Below are positions 1-7,841 of a stretch of DNA of 64,000 nt, piece by piece (position 1 is the first letter of the stretch; each line of letters starts with the position of its first letter). The notes beneath the pieces were generated by a model, which was not told the DNA's origin, did not search any database, and was given only the letters and a program-made list of their open reading frames with translations. Source of the DNA: 3107 sp965216225 (GTDB taxonomy: Bacteria; Pseudomonadota; Alphaproteobacteria; Rhodobacterales; Rhodobacteraceae); NCBI GenBank assembly GCA_965216225.1, contig CBDCFF010000028.1:89942-153941 (forward strand), in the 5' to 3' direction. Position numbers and translations under genes: made by a program.

Positions 1-86
1 GGGCAAACGTCCATGACATCCTGAAGCGTGATACGCTGGTGCTTACCAGGGCAGGTGTCGAAGCACTGGAGGCTCGTCTGAAATGA
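1..86 (+). CDS. rplD: 50S ribosomal protein L4, C-terminal end (partial)
   Basis: The window opens inside this gene; the last 27 codons are read from base 3 and end at TGA (84-86). The tail NVHDILKRDTLVLTRAGVEA is typical of the L4 C-terminus, which binds 23S rRNA domain I. The stop overlaps the start of the next gene in an ATGA junction, the usual rplD-rplW coupling of the S10 operon. The rest of the gene, and rpsJ and rplC, should lie upstream of the window. Confidence 0.93.
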   Translation, partial: ANVHDILKRDTLVLTRAGVEALEARLK

Positions 87-379
87 GCGCGAAAGAAACA
101 CATTACGACATCATCCGCAGGCCGGTGATCACCGAGAAATCGACCATGGCGTCGGAAAACGGCGCTGTCGTCTTTGAGGTGGACATCGCCGCCAACAAGC
201 CGCAGATCAGGGAAGCCGTCGAAAGCCTCTTTGGCGTAAAGGTGAAAGCGGTCAACACGACCATCGCCAAAGGCAAGGCAAAGCGGTTCCGTGGCCGGCC
301 GGGACGGCGGAAAGACATCAAGAAGGCTTATGTGACCCTGGAGGAGGGAAACACTATCGACGTGACCACCGGTCTCTGA
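83..379 (+). CDS. rplW: 50S ribosomal protein L23
   Basis: Encodes 98 residues, normal for bacterial L23, which sits at the peptide exit tunnel and docks SRP and trigger factor. The N-terminal YDIIRRPVITEKSTM stretch and the later VKAVNTTIAKGKAKRFRG segment are L23 hallmarks. The start codon overlaps the rplD stop by 4 bases, so the two are translationally coupled. It is followed by a 153-base gap with a strong hairpin before rplB, unusual inside this operon. Confidence 0.98.
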   Translation: MSAKETHYDIIRRPVITEKSTMASENGAVVFEVDIAANKPQIREAVESLFGVKVKAVNTTIAKGKAKRFRGRPGRRKDIKKAYVTLEEGNTIDVTTGL

Positions 380-397
380 TAGGAAGTCGCGAATCCT

Positions 398-426
398 CTC
401 GGCCCCGGATTTTCTCCGGGGCCGAG
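398..426 (+). terminator. Strong hairpin between rplW and rplB
   Basis: A perfect 12-bp stem (CTCGGCCCCGGA at 398-409 pairing with 415-426) closes a 5-base TTTTC loop and is followed by GGCTTTTG. It looks like an intrinsic terminator or attenuator but has only a short T-run. It lies in the middle of the ribosomal operon, so it may tune read-through or protect a processed 3' end. The structure is seen directly; the function is inferred. Confidence 0.55.
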
Positions 427-532
427 GGCTTTTGAACCGGAGACCTTCGGGGCTCTGCAACCCGGTCGCCTGCAAGGGGGCTGCAACACAGGCGGGCCGC
501 ACCCGCCGACAAGCAAACGGAAGACAGAAAGC

Positions 533-1375
533 ATGGCACTCAAGTCGTACAAGCCGACGACGCCGGGCCAGCGCGGGCTGGTGCTGATCGACCGTTCGGA
601 GCTTTGGAAAGGACGCCCGGTCAAATCTCTCTCGGAGGGTCTGACCAGGAAGGGCGGCCGGAACAACACCGGACGGATCACCCAGCGCCGCCGTGGTGGC
701 GGGGCGAAGCGTCTGTACCGCATCGTGGATTTCAAGCGCCGCAAATTTGACATGGCGGCAACCGTGGAGCGGATCGAATACGATCCGAACCGAAGCGCCT
801 TCATCGCGCTGATCAAATACGAGGATGGCGAGTACGCCTATATCCTTGCCCCGCAGCGTCTGGGCGTCGGCGATCAGATCGTGGCGGGCGAAAAGGCCGA
901 CATCAAGCCGGGCAACGCGATGCCCTTCACCGGCCTGCCGATCGGCACCATCGTTCACAACATCGAACTGAAACCGGGCAAGGGCGGCCAGATCGCCCGC
1001 GCCGCCGGTACATACGCGCAGTTTGTTGGCCGTGACGGCGGTTATGCCCAGATTCGCCTGTCCTCGGGCGAACTGCGCATGGTCCGTCAGGAATGCATGG
1101 CCACCGTCGGCGCCGTGTCGAACCCCGACAACTCCAACCAGAATCTCGGCAAGGCCGGGCGCAACCGCCATCTGGGCAAGCGCCCGTCCGTCCGTGGTGT
1201 CGTCATGAACCCGGTCGATCACCCCCATGGCGGCGGTGAGGGCCGGACCTCCGGCGGTCGTCACCCGGTTACGCCGTGGGGCAAACCGACCAAGGGCGCC
1301 CGTACCCGCAACAGGAACAAGGCGTCGCAAAAGCTGATCATCCGCGCGCGGTATGCCAGGAAGAAGGGGCGTTAG
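533..1375 (+). CDS. rplB: 50S ribosomal protein L2
   Basis: Encodes 280 residues, close to the usual 270-280. L2 is a primary 23S rRNA binder needed for subunit association and peptidyl-transferase activity. The C-terminal NPVDHPHGGGEGRTSGG segment carries the conserved histidine loop near the catalytic centre, and the N-terminus MALKSYKPTTPGQRG is typical of alphaproteobacteria. The start at 533 is preceded by a purine-rich ribosome binding site (GGAAGACAGAAAGC). The next gene, rpsS, starts 3 bases after the stop. Confidence 0.98.
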   Translation: MALKSYKPTTPGQRGLVLIDRSELWKGRPVKSLSEGLTRKGGRNNTGRITQRRRGGGAKRLYRIVDFKRRKFDMAATVERIEYDPNRSAFIALIKYEDGEYAYILAPQRLGVGDQIVAGEKADIKPGNAMPFTGLPIGTIVHNIELKPGKGGQIARAAGTYAQFVGRDGGYAQIRLSSGELRMVRQECMATVGAVSNPDNSNQNLGKAGRNRHLGKRPSVRGVVMNPVDHPHGGGEGRTSGGRHPVTPWGKPTKGARTRNRNKASQKLIIRARYARKKGR

Positions 1376-1378
1376 GAT

Positions 1379-1657
1379 ATGGCACGTTCTGTATGGAAAG
1401 GCCCTTTCGTCGATTCCCATGTCCTCAAGAAAGCCGAGGCCGCGCGGGAATCAGGGCGCAATGACGTGATCAGGATATGGTCGCGCCGTTCCACCATTCT
1501 GCCCCAGTTCGTGGGCCTGACCTTTGGCGTCTACAACGGCAAGAGACATATCCCGGTCAACGTGACCGAGGACATGATCGGCCAGAAATTCGGTGAATAT
1601 TCTCCGACGCGCATCTACCACGGACATGCCGCGGACAAGAAAGCGAAGCGGAGGTAG
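1379..1657 (+). CDS. rpsS: 30S ribosomal protein S19
   Basis: Encodes 92 residues, the standard size. S19 sits in the head of the 30S subunit next to S13. MARSVWKGPFVD at the start and WSRRSTILPQFVGLTFGVYNG in the centre are family signatures, and the basic AADKKAKRR tail is normal. It follows rplB after 3 bases and precedes rplV by 5 bases, within one transcription unit. Confidence 0.98.
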   Translation: MARSVWKGPFVDSHVLKKAEAARESGRNDVIRIWSRRSTILPQFVGLTFGVYNGKRHIPVNVTEDMIGQKFGEYSPTRIYHGHAADKKAKRR

Positions 1658-1662
1658 GGGCC

Positions 1663-2043
1663 ATGGGTAAAGAGAAGAACGCACGCCGCGTGGCTGAAAA
1701 CGAAGCAATGGCCAAAACCCGGATGCTTCGCACCTCGCCGCAAAAGCTGAACCTGGTTGCCGCGATGATCCGCGGGAAGAAAGTCGAAAAGGCCCTGTCC
1801 GACCTGACCTTCTCCAAACGCCGGATCGCCGGGGACGTGAAGAAATGCCTTCAGTCCGCCATCGCGAACGCCGAAAACAACCACGACCTGGACCTCGATG
1901 AACTGATCGTTGCAGAGGCTCATGTGGGCAAGAACCTGGTCCTGAAACGCGGTCGCCCGCGCGCCCGTGGCCGGTTTGGCGCGCTCAGGAAACCATTTTC
2001 CGAGCTTACCATCAAGGTGCGTCAGGTAGAGGAGCAAGCCTAA
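1663..2043 (+). CDS. rplV: 50S ribosomal protein L22
   Basis: Encodes 126 residues. L22 lines the exit tunnel; its extended hairpin (KRGRPRARGRFGALRKPFSE, roughly residues 97-116) is visible, as is the LRTSPQKLNLVAAMIRGK core. Its loop is a common site of macrolide-resistance change, but nothing odd is seen here. The stop TAA shares its last base with the rpsC start codon, a TAATG junction typical of coupled translation. Confidence 0.98.
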   Translation: MGKEKNARRVAENEAMAKTRMLRTSPQKLNLVAAMIRGKKVEKALSDLTFSKRRIAGDVKKCLQSAIANAENNHDLDLDELIVAEAHVGKNLVLKRGRPRARGRFGALRKPFSELTIKVRQVEEQA

Positions 2044-2753
2044 TGGGTCAGAAAGTCAATCCGATCGGGATGCGCCTTCAGGTGAACCGCACCTGGGACA
2101 GCCGCTGGTACGCCGACACCAGGAATTACGGCGATCTTCTGCTGGAAGACCTCAGGATCCGCGACTTCATTCAGGATGAATGCAAGCAGGCGGGCATCAG
2201 CCGCGTGATCATCGAACGCCCGCACAAGAAGTGCCGCGTTACCATCCACACCGCCCGTCCGGGGGTCATCATTGGCAAGAAAGGCGCGGACATCGAAAGC
2301 CTGCGCAGGAAAATCGCCAACATGACCGATTCCGAACTGCACCTCAACATCGTCGAGGTTCGCAAGCCGGAACTGGACGCGCGACTGGTCGCCGAAAACA
2401 TTGCCCAGCAACTGGAGCGCCGGGTCTCTTTCCGCCGCGCCATGAAACGGTCGGTGCAGAACGCCATGCGCATGGGCGCCGAAGGCATCCGTGTGAATGT
2501 CGCCGGGCGTCTGGGCGGCACCGAGATTGCGCGCACCGAATGGTATCGCGAAGGCCGCGTGCCGCTGCACACCCTGCGCGCCAACATTGATTACGCAACC
2601 GCCGAGAGCCTGACCGCCTATGGCATCATCGGGGTCAAGGTCTGGATATTCAAGGGCGAGATCATGGAACATGATCCGGGCGCGCGGGATCGCAAGGCAC
2701 AGGAACTCCAGGATGGCCCCCCGCCCCGCGGCGGTGGCGGCGGTCGCCGCTGA
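2043..2753 (+). CDS. rpsC: 30S ribosomal protein S3
   Basis: Encodes 236 residues. S3 shapes the mRNA entry channel. The KH domain with VIIGKKGADIESLR (about residues 76-89) and the C-terminal domain with ARTEWYREGRVPLHTLRANID are both present. A short glycine/arginine tail (PPPRGGGGGRR) ends the protein. The start overlaps the rplV stop by one base; rplP follows after 12 bases with a GAGGAGG ribosome binding site. Confidence 0.98.
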   Translation: MGQKVNPIGMRLQVNRTWDSRWYADTRNYGDLLLEDLRIRDFIQDECKQAGISRVIIERPHKKCRVTIHTARPGVIIGKKGADIESLRRKIANMTDSELHLNIVEVRKPELDARLVAENIAQQLERRVSFRRAMKRSVQNAMRMGAEGIRVNVAGRLGGTEIARTEWYREGRVPLHTLRANIDYATAESLTAYGIIGVKVWIFKGEIMEHDPGARDRKAQELQDGPPPRGGGGGRR

Positions 2754-2765
2754 GGAGGAAAGACA

Positions 2766-3179
2766 ATGCTTCAGCCAAAGCGTACAAAATTCCGCAAGCT
2801 GCACAAGGGCCGCATCCGGGGCGAAGCGAAGGGCGGTTCCGACCTGAACTTCGGCTCTTACGGTCTGAAGGCAGCCCAGCCGGAGCGCGTCAGCGCCCGT
2901 CAGATCGAGGCCGCCCGCCGCGCCATGACCCGCCACATGAAACGGCAGGGCCGCGTCTGGATACGGATCTTCCCGGATACCCCCGTGACCTCGAAACCCA
3001 CCGAAGTGCGGATGGGCAAGGGCAAGGGTTCCGTCGATTTCTGGGCCGCCAAGGTGAAACCGGGCCGCATCATGTTCGAGATCGACGGTGTTTCGGATAC
3101 CGTCGCCCGCGAGGCCCTGCGCCTTGCCGCGATGAAACTGCCGATCAAGACCCGTATTGTCGAGCGCGAAGACTGGTAG
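2766..3179 (+). CDS. rplP: 50S ribosomal protein L16
   Basis: Encodes 137 residues, the normal size. L16 helps position tRNA in the A and P sites. MLQPKRTKFRKLHKGR at the start and RIFPDTPVTSKPTEVRMGKGKGS in the middle are signatures; the conserved arginine-rich MTRHMKRQGRVW precedes it. In E. coli this protein carries the arginine hydroxylated by YcfD. A hairpin-containing 263-base gap follows before rpmC, much longer than other spacers in this operon. Confidence 0.98.
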   Translation: MLQPKRTKFRKLHKGRIRGEAKGGSDLNFGSYGLKAAQPERVSARQIEAARRAMTRHMKRQGRVWIRIFPDTPVTSKPTEVRMGKGKGSVDFWAAKVKPGRIMFEIDGVSDTVAREALRLAAMKLPIKTRIVEREDW

Positions 3180-3200
3180 AAAATTGCCCGTCCGGACGCA

Positions 3201-3240
3201 CAAGGCCCCTGCCGGGAAATCGGCGGGGGGGGTCGTCTTG
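3201..3240 (+). terminator. GC-rich hairpin in the rplP-rpmC gap
   Basis: Bases 3201-3240 can fold as CAAG/GCCCCTGCCG pairing with CGGCGGGGGG and CTTG around a short GGAAAT loop, with a few unpaired bases. There is no clear U-tract, so this may be an attenuator or RNA-processing site rather than a full terminator. The remainder of the 3180-3442 gap shows no convincing gene; a reading frame upstream of rpmC lacks any recognisable protein and is not called. Confidence 0.4.
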
Positions 3241-3442
3241 CGCGCCGGGCGTCCACAGGCGCATGGCCCCTCGCATTTCCCTGAAACTTTCCCTTGCCCT
3301 TCCATCCCCTCTCCCTTATAGGAACGCATCTTGCGGGTTTCGGCGCTGCCGGGATTCGCGCGACCGTCATTTGTCCACCAGGTTCAGGGCGACCCTGCAA
3401 AACAGTCAGGGGCCTTCTGGTGTTCCGAAAGGGAAATCGGCG

Positions 3443-3646
3443 ATGAACGCCAGTGAACTGAGAGAGAAAACCCCGGACCAGTTGCGCGAACAACTGGGAA
3501 GCCTCAAGAAAGAAGCGTTCAACCTGCGCTTTCAACAGGCCACCGGGCAGTTGGAGAACACCGCCCGCATCCGCATTGTCCGCCGTGACACCGCCCGTGT
3601 GAAAACGGTGCTGAACCAGAAAGCTGCCAACGCAGCCGCCGAATAA
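3443..3646 (+). CDS. rpmC: 50S ribosomal protein L29
   Basis: Encodes 67 residues. L29 is a small helical protein near the tunnel exit. The start MNASELREKTPDQLREQL was chosen over a longer in-frame reading from 3263 because it matches the family N-terminus and the upstream extension has no conserved content. KKEAFNLRFQQATGQLENTARI is the diagnostic core. rpsQ follows after 15 bases. Confidence 0.96.
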   Translation: MNASELREKTPDQLREQLGSLKKEAFNLRFQQATGQLENTARIRIVRRDTARVKTVLNQKAANAAAE

Positions 3647-3661
3647 GAAGAGCCTTACGAT

Positions 3662-3889
3662 ATGCCCAAACGTATTCTGCAAGGCACCGTGACCAGCGAT
3701 GCCAACGCCCGGACCGTCACCGTCTCTGTCGAGCGCCGCTTCAAGCACCCGGTTCTGCTGAAGACCATCCGCAAGTCCAAGCAATACCGGGCTCACGATG
3801 AGAACGGCACATTCAGGAAAGGCGACGCCGTTCGCATTCGGGAATGTGTGCCGAAGTCGAAGACCAAACGCTGGGAGGTGATTGCCTGA
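3662..3889 (+). CDS. rpsQ: 30S ribosomal protein S17
   Basis: Encodes 75 residues, a little shorter than E. coli S17 and typical of alphaproteobacteria. S17 is an early assembly protein with an OB fold. MPKRILQGTVTSDANARTV and the HDENGTFRKGDAVRIRECVP stretch identify it. It ends shortly after KRWEV, without a longer tail. A 78-base spacer separates it from rplN. Confidence 0.97.
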   Translation: MPKRILQGTVTSDANARTVTVSVERRFKHPVLLKTIRKSKQYRAHDENGTFRKGDAVRIRECVPKSKTKRWEVIA

Positions 3890-3967
3890 CCGGCATTCGC
3901 ATTCCTGTTCAATCGAAACCCTGGGGCCAATGCCGGACACGCGGTCCCACAGGTCGGGAGAAACCAC

Positions 3968-4336
3968 ATGATCCAGATGCAGACCAATCTGGATGTCGCT
4001 GACAACTCCGGCGCTCGCCGGGTGCAGTGCATCAAGGTTCTGGGCGGTTCCAAGCGTAAATACGCCTCTGTCGGCGATGTCATTGTCGTCTCGGTAAAGG
4101 AAGCCATCCCGCGCGGTCGCGTGAAGAAAGGGGATGTCCGCAAGGCCGTCGTCGTGCGCACCGCCAAGGAAGTCCGTCGCGATGACGGCACCGCAATCCG
4201 CTTTGATCGCAACGCCGCGGTGATCCTGAGCAACACAGGGGAACCGGTCGGCACCCGTATCTTCGGGCCGGTCGTTCGTGAACTGCGCGCCAGGAACTTC
4301 ATGAAGATCATCTCGCTCGCCCCGGAGGTGCTGTAA
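3968..4336 (+). CDS. rplN: 50S ribosomal protein L14
   Basis: Encodes 122 residues, the invariant family size. L14 contacts 16S rRNA and forms an intersubunit bridge. MIQMQTNLDVADNSGAR at the start and NTGEPVGTRIFGPVVRELR near the end are near-universal. In E. coli L14 begins the spc operon; the 78-base spacer before it is where a spc promoter would sit, though no clear promoter can be assigned. The gap to rplX is one base. Confidence 0.98.
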   Translation: MIQMQTNLDVADNSGARRVQCIKVLGGSKRKYASVGDVIVVSVKEAIPRGRVKKGDVRKAVVVRTAKEVRRDDGTAIRFDRNAAVILSNTGEPVGTRIFGPVVRELRARNFMKIISLAPEVL

Positions 4337-4337
4337 G

Positions 4338-4643
4338 ATGGCCGCAAAACTGAAAAAAGGCGACAAGATCGTCGTTCTGGCCGGCAAGGACAAGGGCAGG
4401 GAGGGTGAAATCACCTCTGTCGATCCGAAAGCCGGCAAGGCTGTCGTTGACGGCGTCAACATCGCCATCCGCCACACCCGTCAGTCCCAGAACTCGCAGG
4501 GTGGCCGTGTTCCGAAGGCAATGCCGATCAACCTGTCGAATCTGGCCTTGCTCGACACGAACGGCAAGGCAACCCGTGTCGGCTTTCGCGTGGAAGACGG
4601 CAGGAAGGTCCGTTTCGCCAAAACCACCGGGAAGGCTGTCTGA
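4338..4643 (+). CDS. rplX: 50S ribosomal protein L24
   Basis: Encodes 101 residues. L24 is an assembly initiator with a KOW motif; KLKKGDKIVVLAGKDKGREG near the start is that motif. HTRQSQNSQGGRVPKAMPI is the conserved centre. The stop shares one base with the rplE start (TGATG), so translation is coupled. Confidence 0.98.
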   Translation: MAAKLKKGDKIVVLAGKDKGREGEITSVDPKAGKAVVDGVNIAIRHTRQSQNSQGGRVPKAMPINLSNLALLDTNGKATRVGFRVEDGRKVRFAKTTGKAV

Positions 4644-5203
4644 TGCTTGACACTGCGACCTACACTCCGCGCCTGAAAGCCCTCTACAAGGACAGCATCC
4701 GTGCCGCCCTGAAAGAGGAATTCGGCTATGGCAACGACATGCAGATCCCGCGTCTGGACAAGATCGCCCTGAACATGGGCGTCGGCGAAGCCGTCAGGGA
4801 CACCAAAAAGGTCAAGACCGCCCAGGAGGCGCTGAGCCTGATTGCCGGCCAGCACGCTGTCATCACCCGCGCCAGGAAATCCATCGCCGCGTTCCGTGTG
4901 CGTGAGGACATGCCGCTGGGCGCCAGGGTGATCTTGCGCGGCAACCGGATGTACGAATTTCTGGATCGTCTGATCACCGTGGCCCTGCCCCGTGTCCGCG
5001 ACTTTCGCGGCCTGAAGACGACCGCATTCGACGGCCGCGGCAACTACGCCATGGGCCTGAGAGAGCACATCGTCTTTCCCGAGGTCGATTTTGACAGGGT
5101 TGATGACATGCTGGGCATGGACATCGTGATCGCCACCAACGCGAATACCGACGCGGAAGCAAAGGCATTGTTGAAGCATTTCAACATGCCGTTCAGAGCC
5201 TGA
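4643..5203 (+). CDS. rplE: 50S ribosomal protein L5
   Basis: Encodes 186 residues. L5 binds 5S rRNA and contacts P-site tRNA. NMGVGEAVRDTKKV (about residues 44-57) and the region AFDGRGNYAMGLREHIVFPE near residue 130-150 are signatures. It overlaps rplX by one base and is followed 21 bases later by rpsN with a GGAAGGA ribosome binding site. Confidence 0.98.
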   Translation: MLDTATYTPRLKALYKDSIRAALKEEFGYGNDMQIPRLDKIALNMGVGEAVRDTKKVKTAQEALSLIAGQHAVITRARKSIAAFRVREDMPLGARVILRGNRMYEFLDRLITVALPRVRDFRGLKTTAFDGRGNYAMGLREHIVFPEVDFDRVDDMLGMDIVIATNANTDAEAKALLKHFNMPFRA

Positions 5204-5224
5204 GCCGCGGGAAGGAATTGAAAC

Positions 5225-5530
5225 ATGGCCAAGAAAGCAATGCTCGAACGCGAAGTCAAACGCGCCGCGCTGGTGGAAAAATACGCCGCCAGACGCGCCG
5301 CGCTGAAAAAGATTGCAAACGACGGAAGCCGCCCGATGGAAGAGCGTTTCAGGGCGCGCCTGAAACTCGCGAAACTGCCGCGCAACAGTTCTGCCACGCG
5401 CATCCACAACCGCTGCCAGTTGACTGGCCGTCCACACGGTTACTACCGCAAGCTCAAGGTGTCGCGGATCGCGCTGCGCGAGCTTGGCTCTGGCGGCCAG
5501 GCCCCGGGCCTGGTGAAATCAAGCTGGTAG
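5225..5530 (+). CDS. rpsN: 30S ribosomal protein S14 (zinc-independent type)
   Basis: Encodes 101 residues. The length and the absence of the two CXXC pairs mark the long C-minus form, which does not bind zinc. The C-terminal HNRCQLTGRPHGYYRKLKVS is diagnostic. S14 sits in the 30S head with S3 and S10. Its place between rplE and rpsH is the standard order. Confidence 0.98.
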   Translation: MAKKAMLEREVKRAALVEKYAARRAALKKIANDGSRPMEERFRARLKLAKLPRNSSATRIHNRCQLTGRPHGYYRKLKVSRIALRELGSGGQAPGLVKSSW

Positions 5531-5544
5531 GGGGAGACTGAATC

Positions 5545-5937
5545 ATGAACGATCCTCTCGGCGATATGCTGACCCGCATCCGCAACGCACAGATGCGCGG
5601 CAAGTCAACCGTTTCCACCCCGGCGTCGAAACTGCGCGCTTGGGTTCTGGATGTTCTGGCCGACGAAGGCTATATCCGCGGTTACGAGAAAACCACCGAT
5701 GCCAATGGCCATCCGGCCATTGAGATCAGCCTGAAATATTATGGCGGCGCCCCGGTCATCCGCGAACTGAAGCGGATATCGAAGCCAGGTCGTCGCGTCT
5801 ATTCGGCGTCGAGGGAGATTCCGCAGGTTCGTCAGGGCCTGGGCGTTTCCATTGTCTCGACTCCGAAAGGCGTCATGTCGGACGCATCAGCACGCGCCGC
5901 CAATATCGGCGGCGAAGTGCTCTGCCAGGTGTTCTGA
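5545..5937 (+). CDS. rpsH: 30S ribosomal protein S8
   Basis: Encodes 130 residues. S8 binds the central domain of 16S rRNA and in E. coli represses spc operon translation. MNDPLGDMLTRIRNAQMRGK at the start and GLGVSIVSTPKGVMSDASARA at the end are signatures. The spacer to rplF is 10 bases with a GAGGAGG ribosome binding site overlapping the stop. Confidence 0.98.
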   Translation: MNDPLGDMLTRIRNAQMRGKSTVSTPASKLRAWVLDVLADEGYIRGYEKTTDANGHPAIEISLKYYGGAPVIRELKRISKPGRRVYSASREIPQVRQGLGVSIVSTPKGVMSDASARAANIGGEVLCQVF

Positions 5938-5947
5938 GGAGGACAGC

Positions 5948-6481
5948 ATGTCTCGGATTGGCAAAAAACCGGTCGGGCTGCCATCGGGTGTCACCGCATC
6001 CGTGTCCGGCCAGACCATCGAAGTGAAGGGCCCGAAAGGCGTCCGCAGCTTTACCGCGACCGACGATGTCGCCATCACGGTCGGGCAGAACGCCGTAAAG
6101 GTCGCGCCGCGCGGCAATTCCAAGCGTTCCCGACAGCAATGGGGCATGTCGCGGACCATGGTCGCCAACCTGGTGGCCGGTGTCACCGAAGGCTTCAGGA
6201 AAGAGCTTGAAATCCGGGGCGTCGGTTATCGCGCCCAGATGCAGGGCAACGTCCTGAAGCTGAATCTCGGCCTCAGCCACGATGTCGAATATACCGCCCC
6301 CGAAGGCGTGAGCGTGAGCGCACCGAAACCGACCGAAATCGTCGTTGAAGGCATCGACGAACAGAAAGTCGGCCAGGTTGCCGCGAATATCCGCGAATGG
6401 CGCAGGCCGGAGCCCTACAAGGGCAAGGGCATCCGCTACAAGGGTGAATATATCTTCATCAAGGAAGGCAAGAAGAAGTAG
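5948..6481 (+). CDS. rplF: 50S ribosomal protein L6
   Basis: Encodes 177 residues. L6 lies near the GTPase centre. The start MSRIGKKPVGLPSGV at 5948 was preferred over a longer in-frame reading that begins inside rpsH, because it matches the family and follows a GAGGAGG site. RRPEPYKGKGIRYKGEYI at the C-terminus is diagnostic. rplR follows after 12 bases. Confidence 0.98.
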   Translation: MSRIGKKPVGLPSGVTASVSGQTIEVKGPKGVRSFTATDDVAITVGQNAVKVAPRGNSKRSRQQWGMSRTMVANLVAGVTEGFRKELEIRGVGYRAQMQGNVLKLNLGLSHDVEYTAPEGVSVSAPKPTEIVVEGIDEQKVGQVAANIREWRRPEPYKGKGIRYKGEYIFIKEGKKK

Positions 6482-6493
6482 GGACGCTAGAAA

Positions 6494-6853
6494 ATGGCAG
6501 ACAGCAAACGGGAACTGTTTCTGAAGCGCCGCCTGCGCGTTCGGAACAAACTGCGGAAGTCGAACGCCGGTCGCGTTCGCCTGTCCGTTCACCGCTCGAA
6601 CAAGAACATCAGCGCCCAGTTGATCGACGATGTTCAGGGCAAGACGCTCGCCTCGGCGTCGTCGCTGGAAAAGGAACTGGGCGTGGTTGGCAGGAACAAT
6701 GTCGAAACGGCGGCCAGGGTCGGTGCGGCGATTGCCGAGCGCGCCAGGAAGGCAGGGGTCGAGGTTTGCTATCTTGACCGTGGCGGCTTTCTTTTCCACG
6801 GCAAGGTGAAGGCTCTGGCCGACGCCGCCCGTGAAGGCGGCCTGAAGTTCTGA
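6494..6853 (+). CDS. rplR: 50S ribosomal protein L18
   Basis: Encodes 119 residues. L18 binds 5S rRNA with L5. The basic N-terminus RRLRVRNKLRK, the LSVHRSNKNISAQLIDD strand and the terminal FLFHGKVKALADAAREGGLKF are family features. It lies between rplF and rpsE with 12-base spacers on both sides. Confidence 0.98.
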   Translation: MADSKRELFLKRRLRVRNKLRKSNAGRVRLSVHRSNKNISAQLIDDVQGKTLASASSLEKELGVVGRNNVETAARVGAAIAERARKAGVEVCYLDRGGFLFHGKVKALADAAREGGLKF

Positions 6854-6865
6854 GGAGACGAGAGA

Positions 6866-7441
6866 ATGGCAGAAAGACAGAACCGCCGGGACCGTCGCGA
6901 GCGCGAGGAAACCCCGGAATTCGCCGATCGTCTCGTGGCGATCAACCGGGTGTCGAAAACCGTGAAGGGGGGCAAGCGTTTCGGCTTTGCAGCCCTGGTG
7001 GTTGTCGGCGACCAGAAAGGCCGCGTCGGCTTTGGCAAGGGCAAGGCCAAGGAAGTGCCGGAGGCGATCCGCAAGGCGACAGAGCAGGCCAGGCGCCAGA
7101 TGGTTCGTGTGCCGCTGCGCGAAGGCCGCACCCTGCACCACGACATCGAGGGCCGCCACGGCGCCGGCAAGGTGGTCATGCGCACCGCCCCGCAGGGGAC
7201 CGGCATCATCGCTGGCGGTCCGATGCGCGCCGTGTTCGAGATGCTGGGCGTACAGGACGTTGTTGCGAAGTCCCTAGGCTCGCAAAACCCCTATAACATG
7301 ATCCGCGCAACCCTGAACGGGCTTTCGAAAGAGGCCAGCCCGCGCATGGTTGCCCAGCGTCGCGGCAGGAAAGTGGCCGACATCCTGAAAAAGGATGCCG
7401 CCCCGGCCATGGACGCCCCGGCAGAAGCCGCCGAAGCGTAG
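6866..7441 (+). CDS. rpsE: 30S ribosomal protein S5
   Basis: Encodes 191 residues. S5 takes part in decoding accuracy and mRNA helicase activity. The double-stranded-RNA-binding-like part with LVAINRVSKTVKGGKRF and the C-terminal domain with VFEMLGVQDVVAKSLGSQNP are both seen. The C-terminal alanine-rich tail (DAPAEAAEA) is common in alphaproteobacteria. rpmD follows after 12 bases. Confidence 0.98.
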   Translation: MAERQNRRDRREREETPEFADRLVAINRVSKTVKGGKRFGFAALVVVGDQKGRVGFGKGKAKEVPEAIRKATEQARRQMVRVPLREGRTLHHDIEGRHGAGKVVMRTAPQGTGIIAGGPMRAVFEMLGVQDVVAKSLGSQNPYNMIRATLNGLSKEASPRMVAQRRGRKVADILKKDAAPAMDAPAEAAEA

Positions 7442-7453
7442 GGAGAGGGACAA

Positions 7454-7645
7454 ATGGCCAGAAAAACCATCATCGTCAGGCAAACCGGCTCTCCTATCCG
7501 CCGCCCGGCCAAACAGCGCGCGACGCTGATCGGCCTTGGCCTGAACAGGATGCACCGGGTCCGCGAACTGGAAGACACGCCATCGGTGCGCGGCATGATC
7601 GAGAAGATTCCGCATCTGGTCGAAATCGTCGAGGAACGCGGGTAA
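7454..7645 (+). CDS. rpmD: 50S ribosomal protein L30
   Basis: Encodes 63 residues. KTIIVRQTGSPIRRPAKQRATL and GLGLNRMHRVRELEDTPSVRG identify L30, a small non-universal 50S protein. It is the last ribosomal gene here. In most bacteria rplO and secY follow directly; here a terminator-like hairpin and then unrelated and mobile DNA come next, so the operon has been broken or its distal half lies elsewhere. Confidence 0.97.
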   Translation: MARKTIIVRQTGSPIRRPAKQRATLIGLGLNRMHRVRELEDTPSVRGMIEKIPHLVEIVEERG

Positions 7646-7691
7646 TCGGCCCATGGGGCGGGGTTCCCCCCGCCATGCGACAGCACGGAAC

Positions 7692-7711
7692 GCCCCGGTG
7701 AAAGCCGGGGC
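7692..7711 (+). terminator. Terminator-like hairpin after rpmD
   Basis: A 7-bp GC stem (GCCCCGG at 7692-7698 with CCGGGGC at 7705-7711) around a TGAAAG loop is followed by ATTCTGCGTT, a weak T-rich tail. It lies about 50 bases after the rpmD stop and before the next gene at 7842, so it probably ends the ribosomal transcript. Confidence 0.55.
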
Positions 7712-7841
7712 ATTCTGCGTTGAAGCACATGGGGATTCATGCAACATATGGCGGAAGGCGCGGGCAGGCAGGACACCACATGAAACATGTTACCCCGGCT
7801 TCTTGTCACCAGATCAGCCGGATCAAGTGCGGTCTGCAAAT

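Noticed and set aside
2040..3329. 429-codon minus-strand open frame over rpsC and rplP
   Set aside because: It is the antisense shadow of two certain ribosomal genes in a GC-rich sequence and has no recognisable domain.
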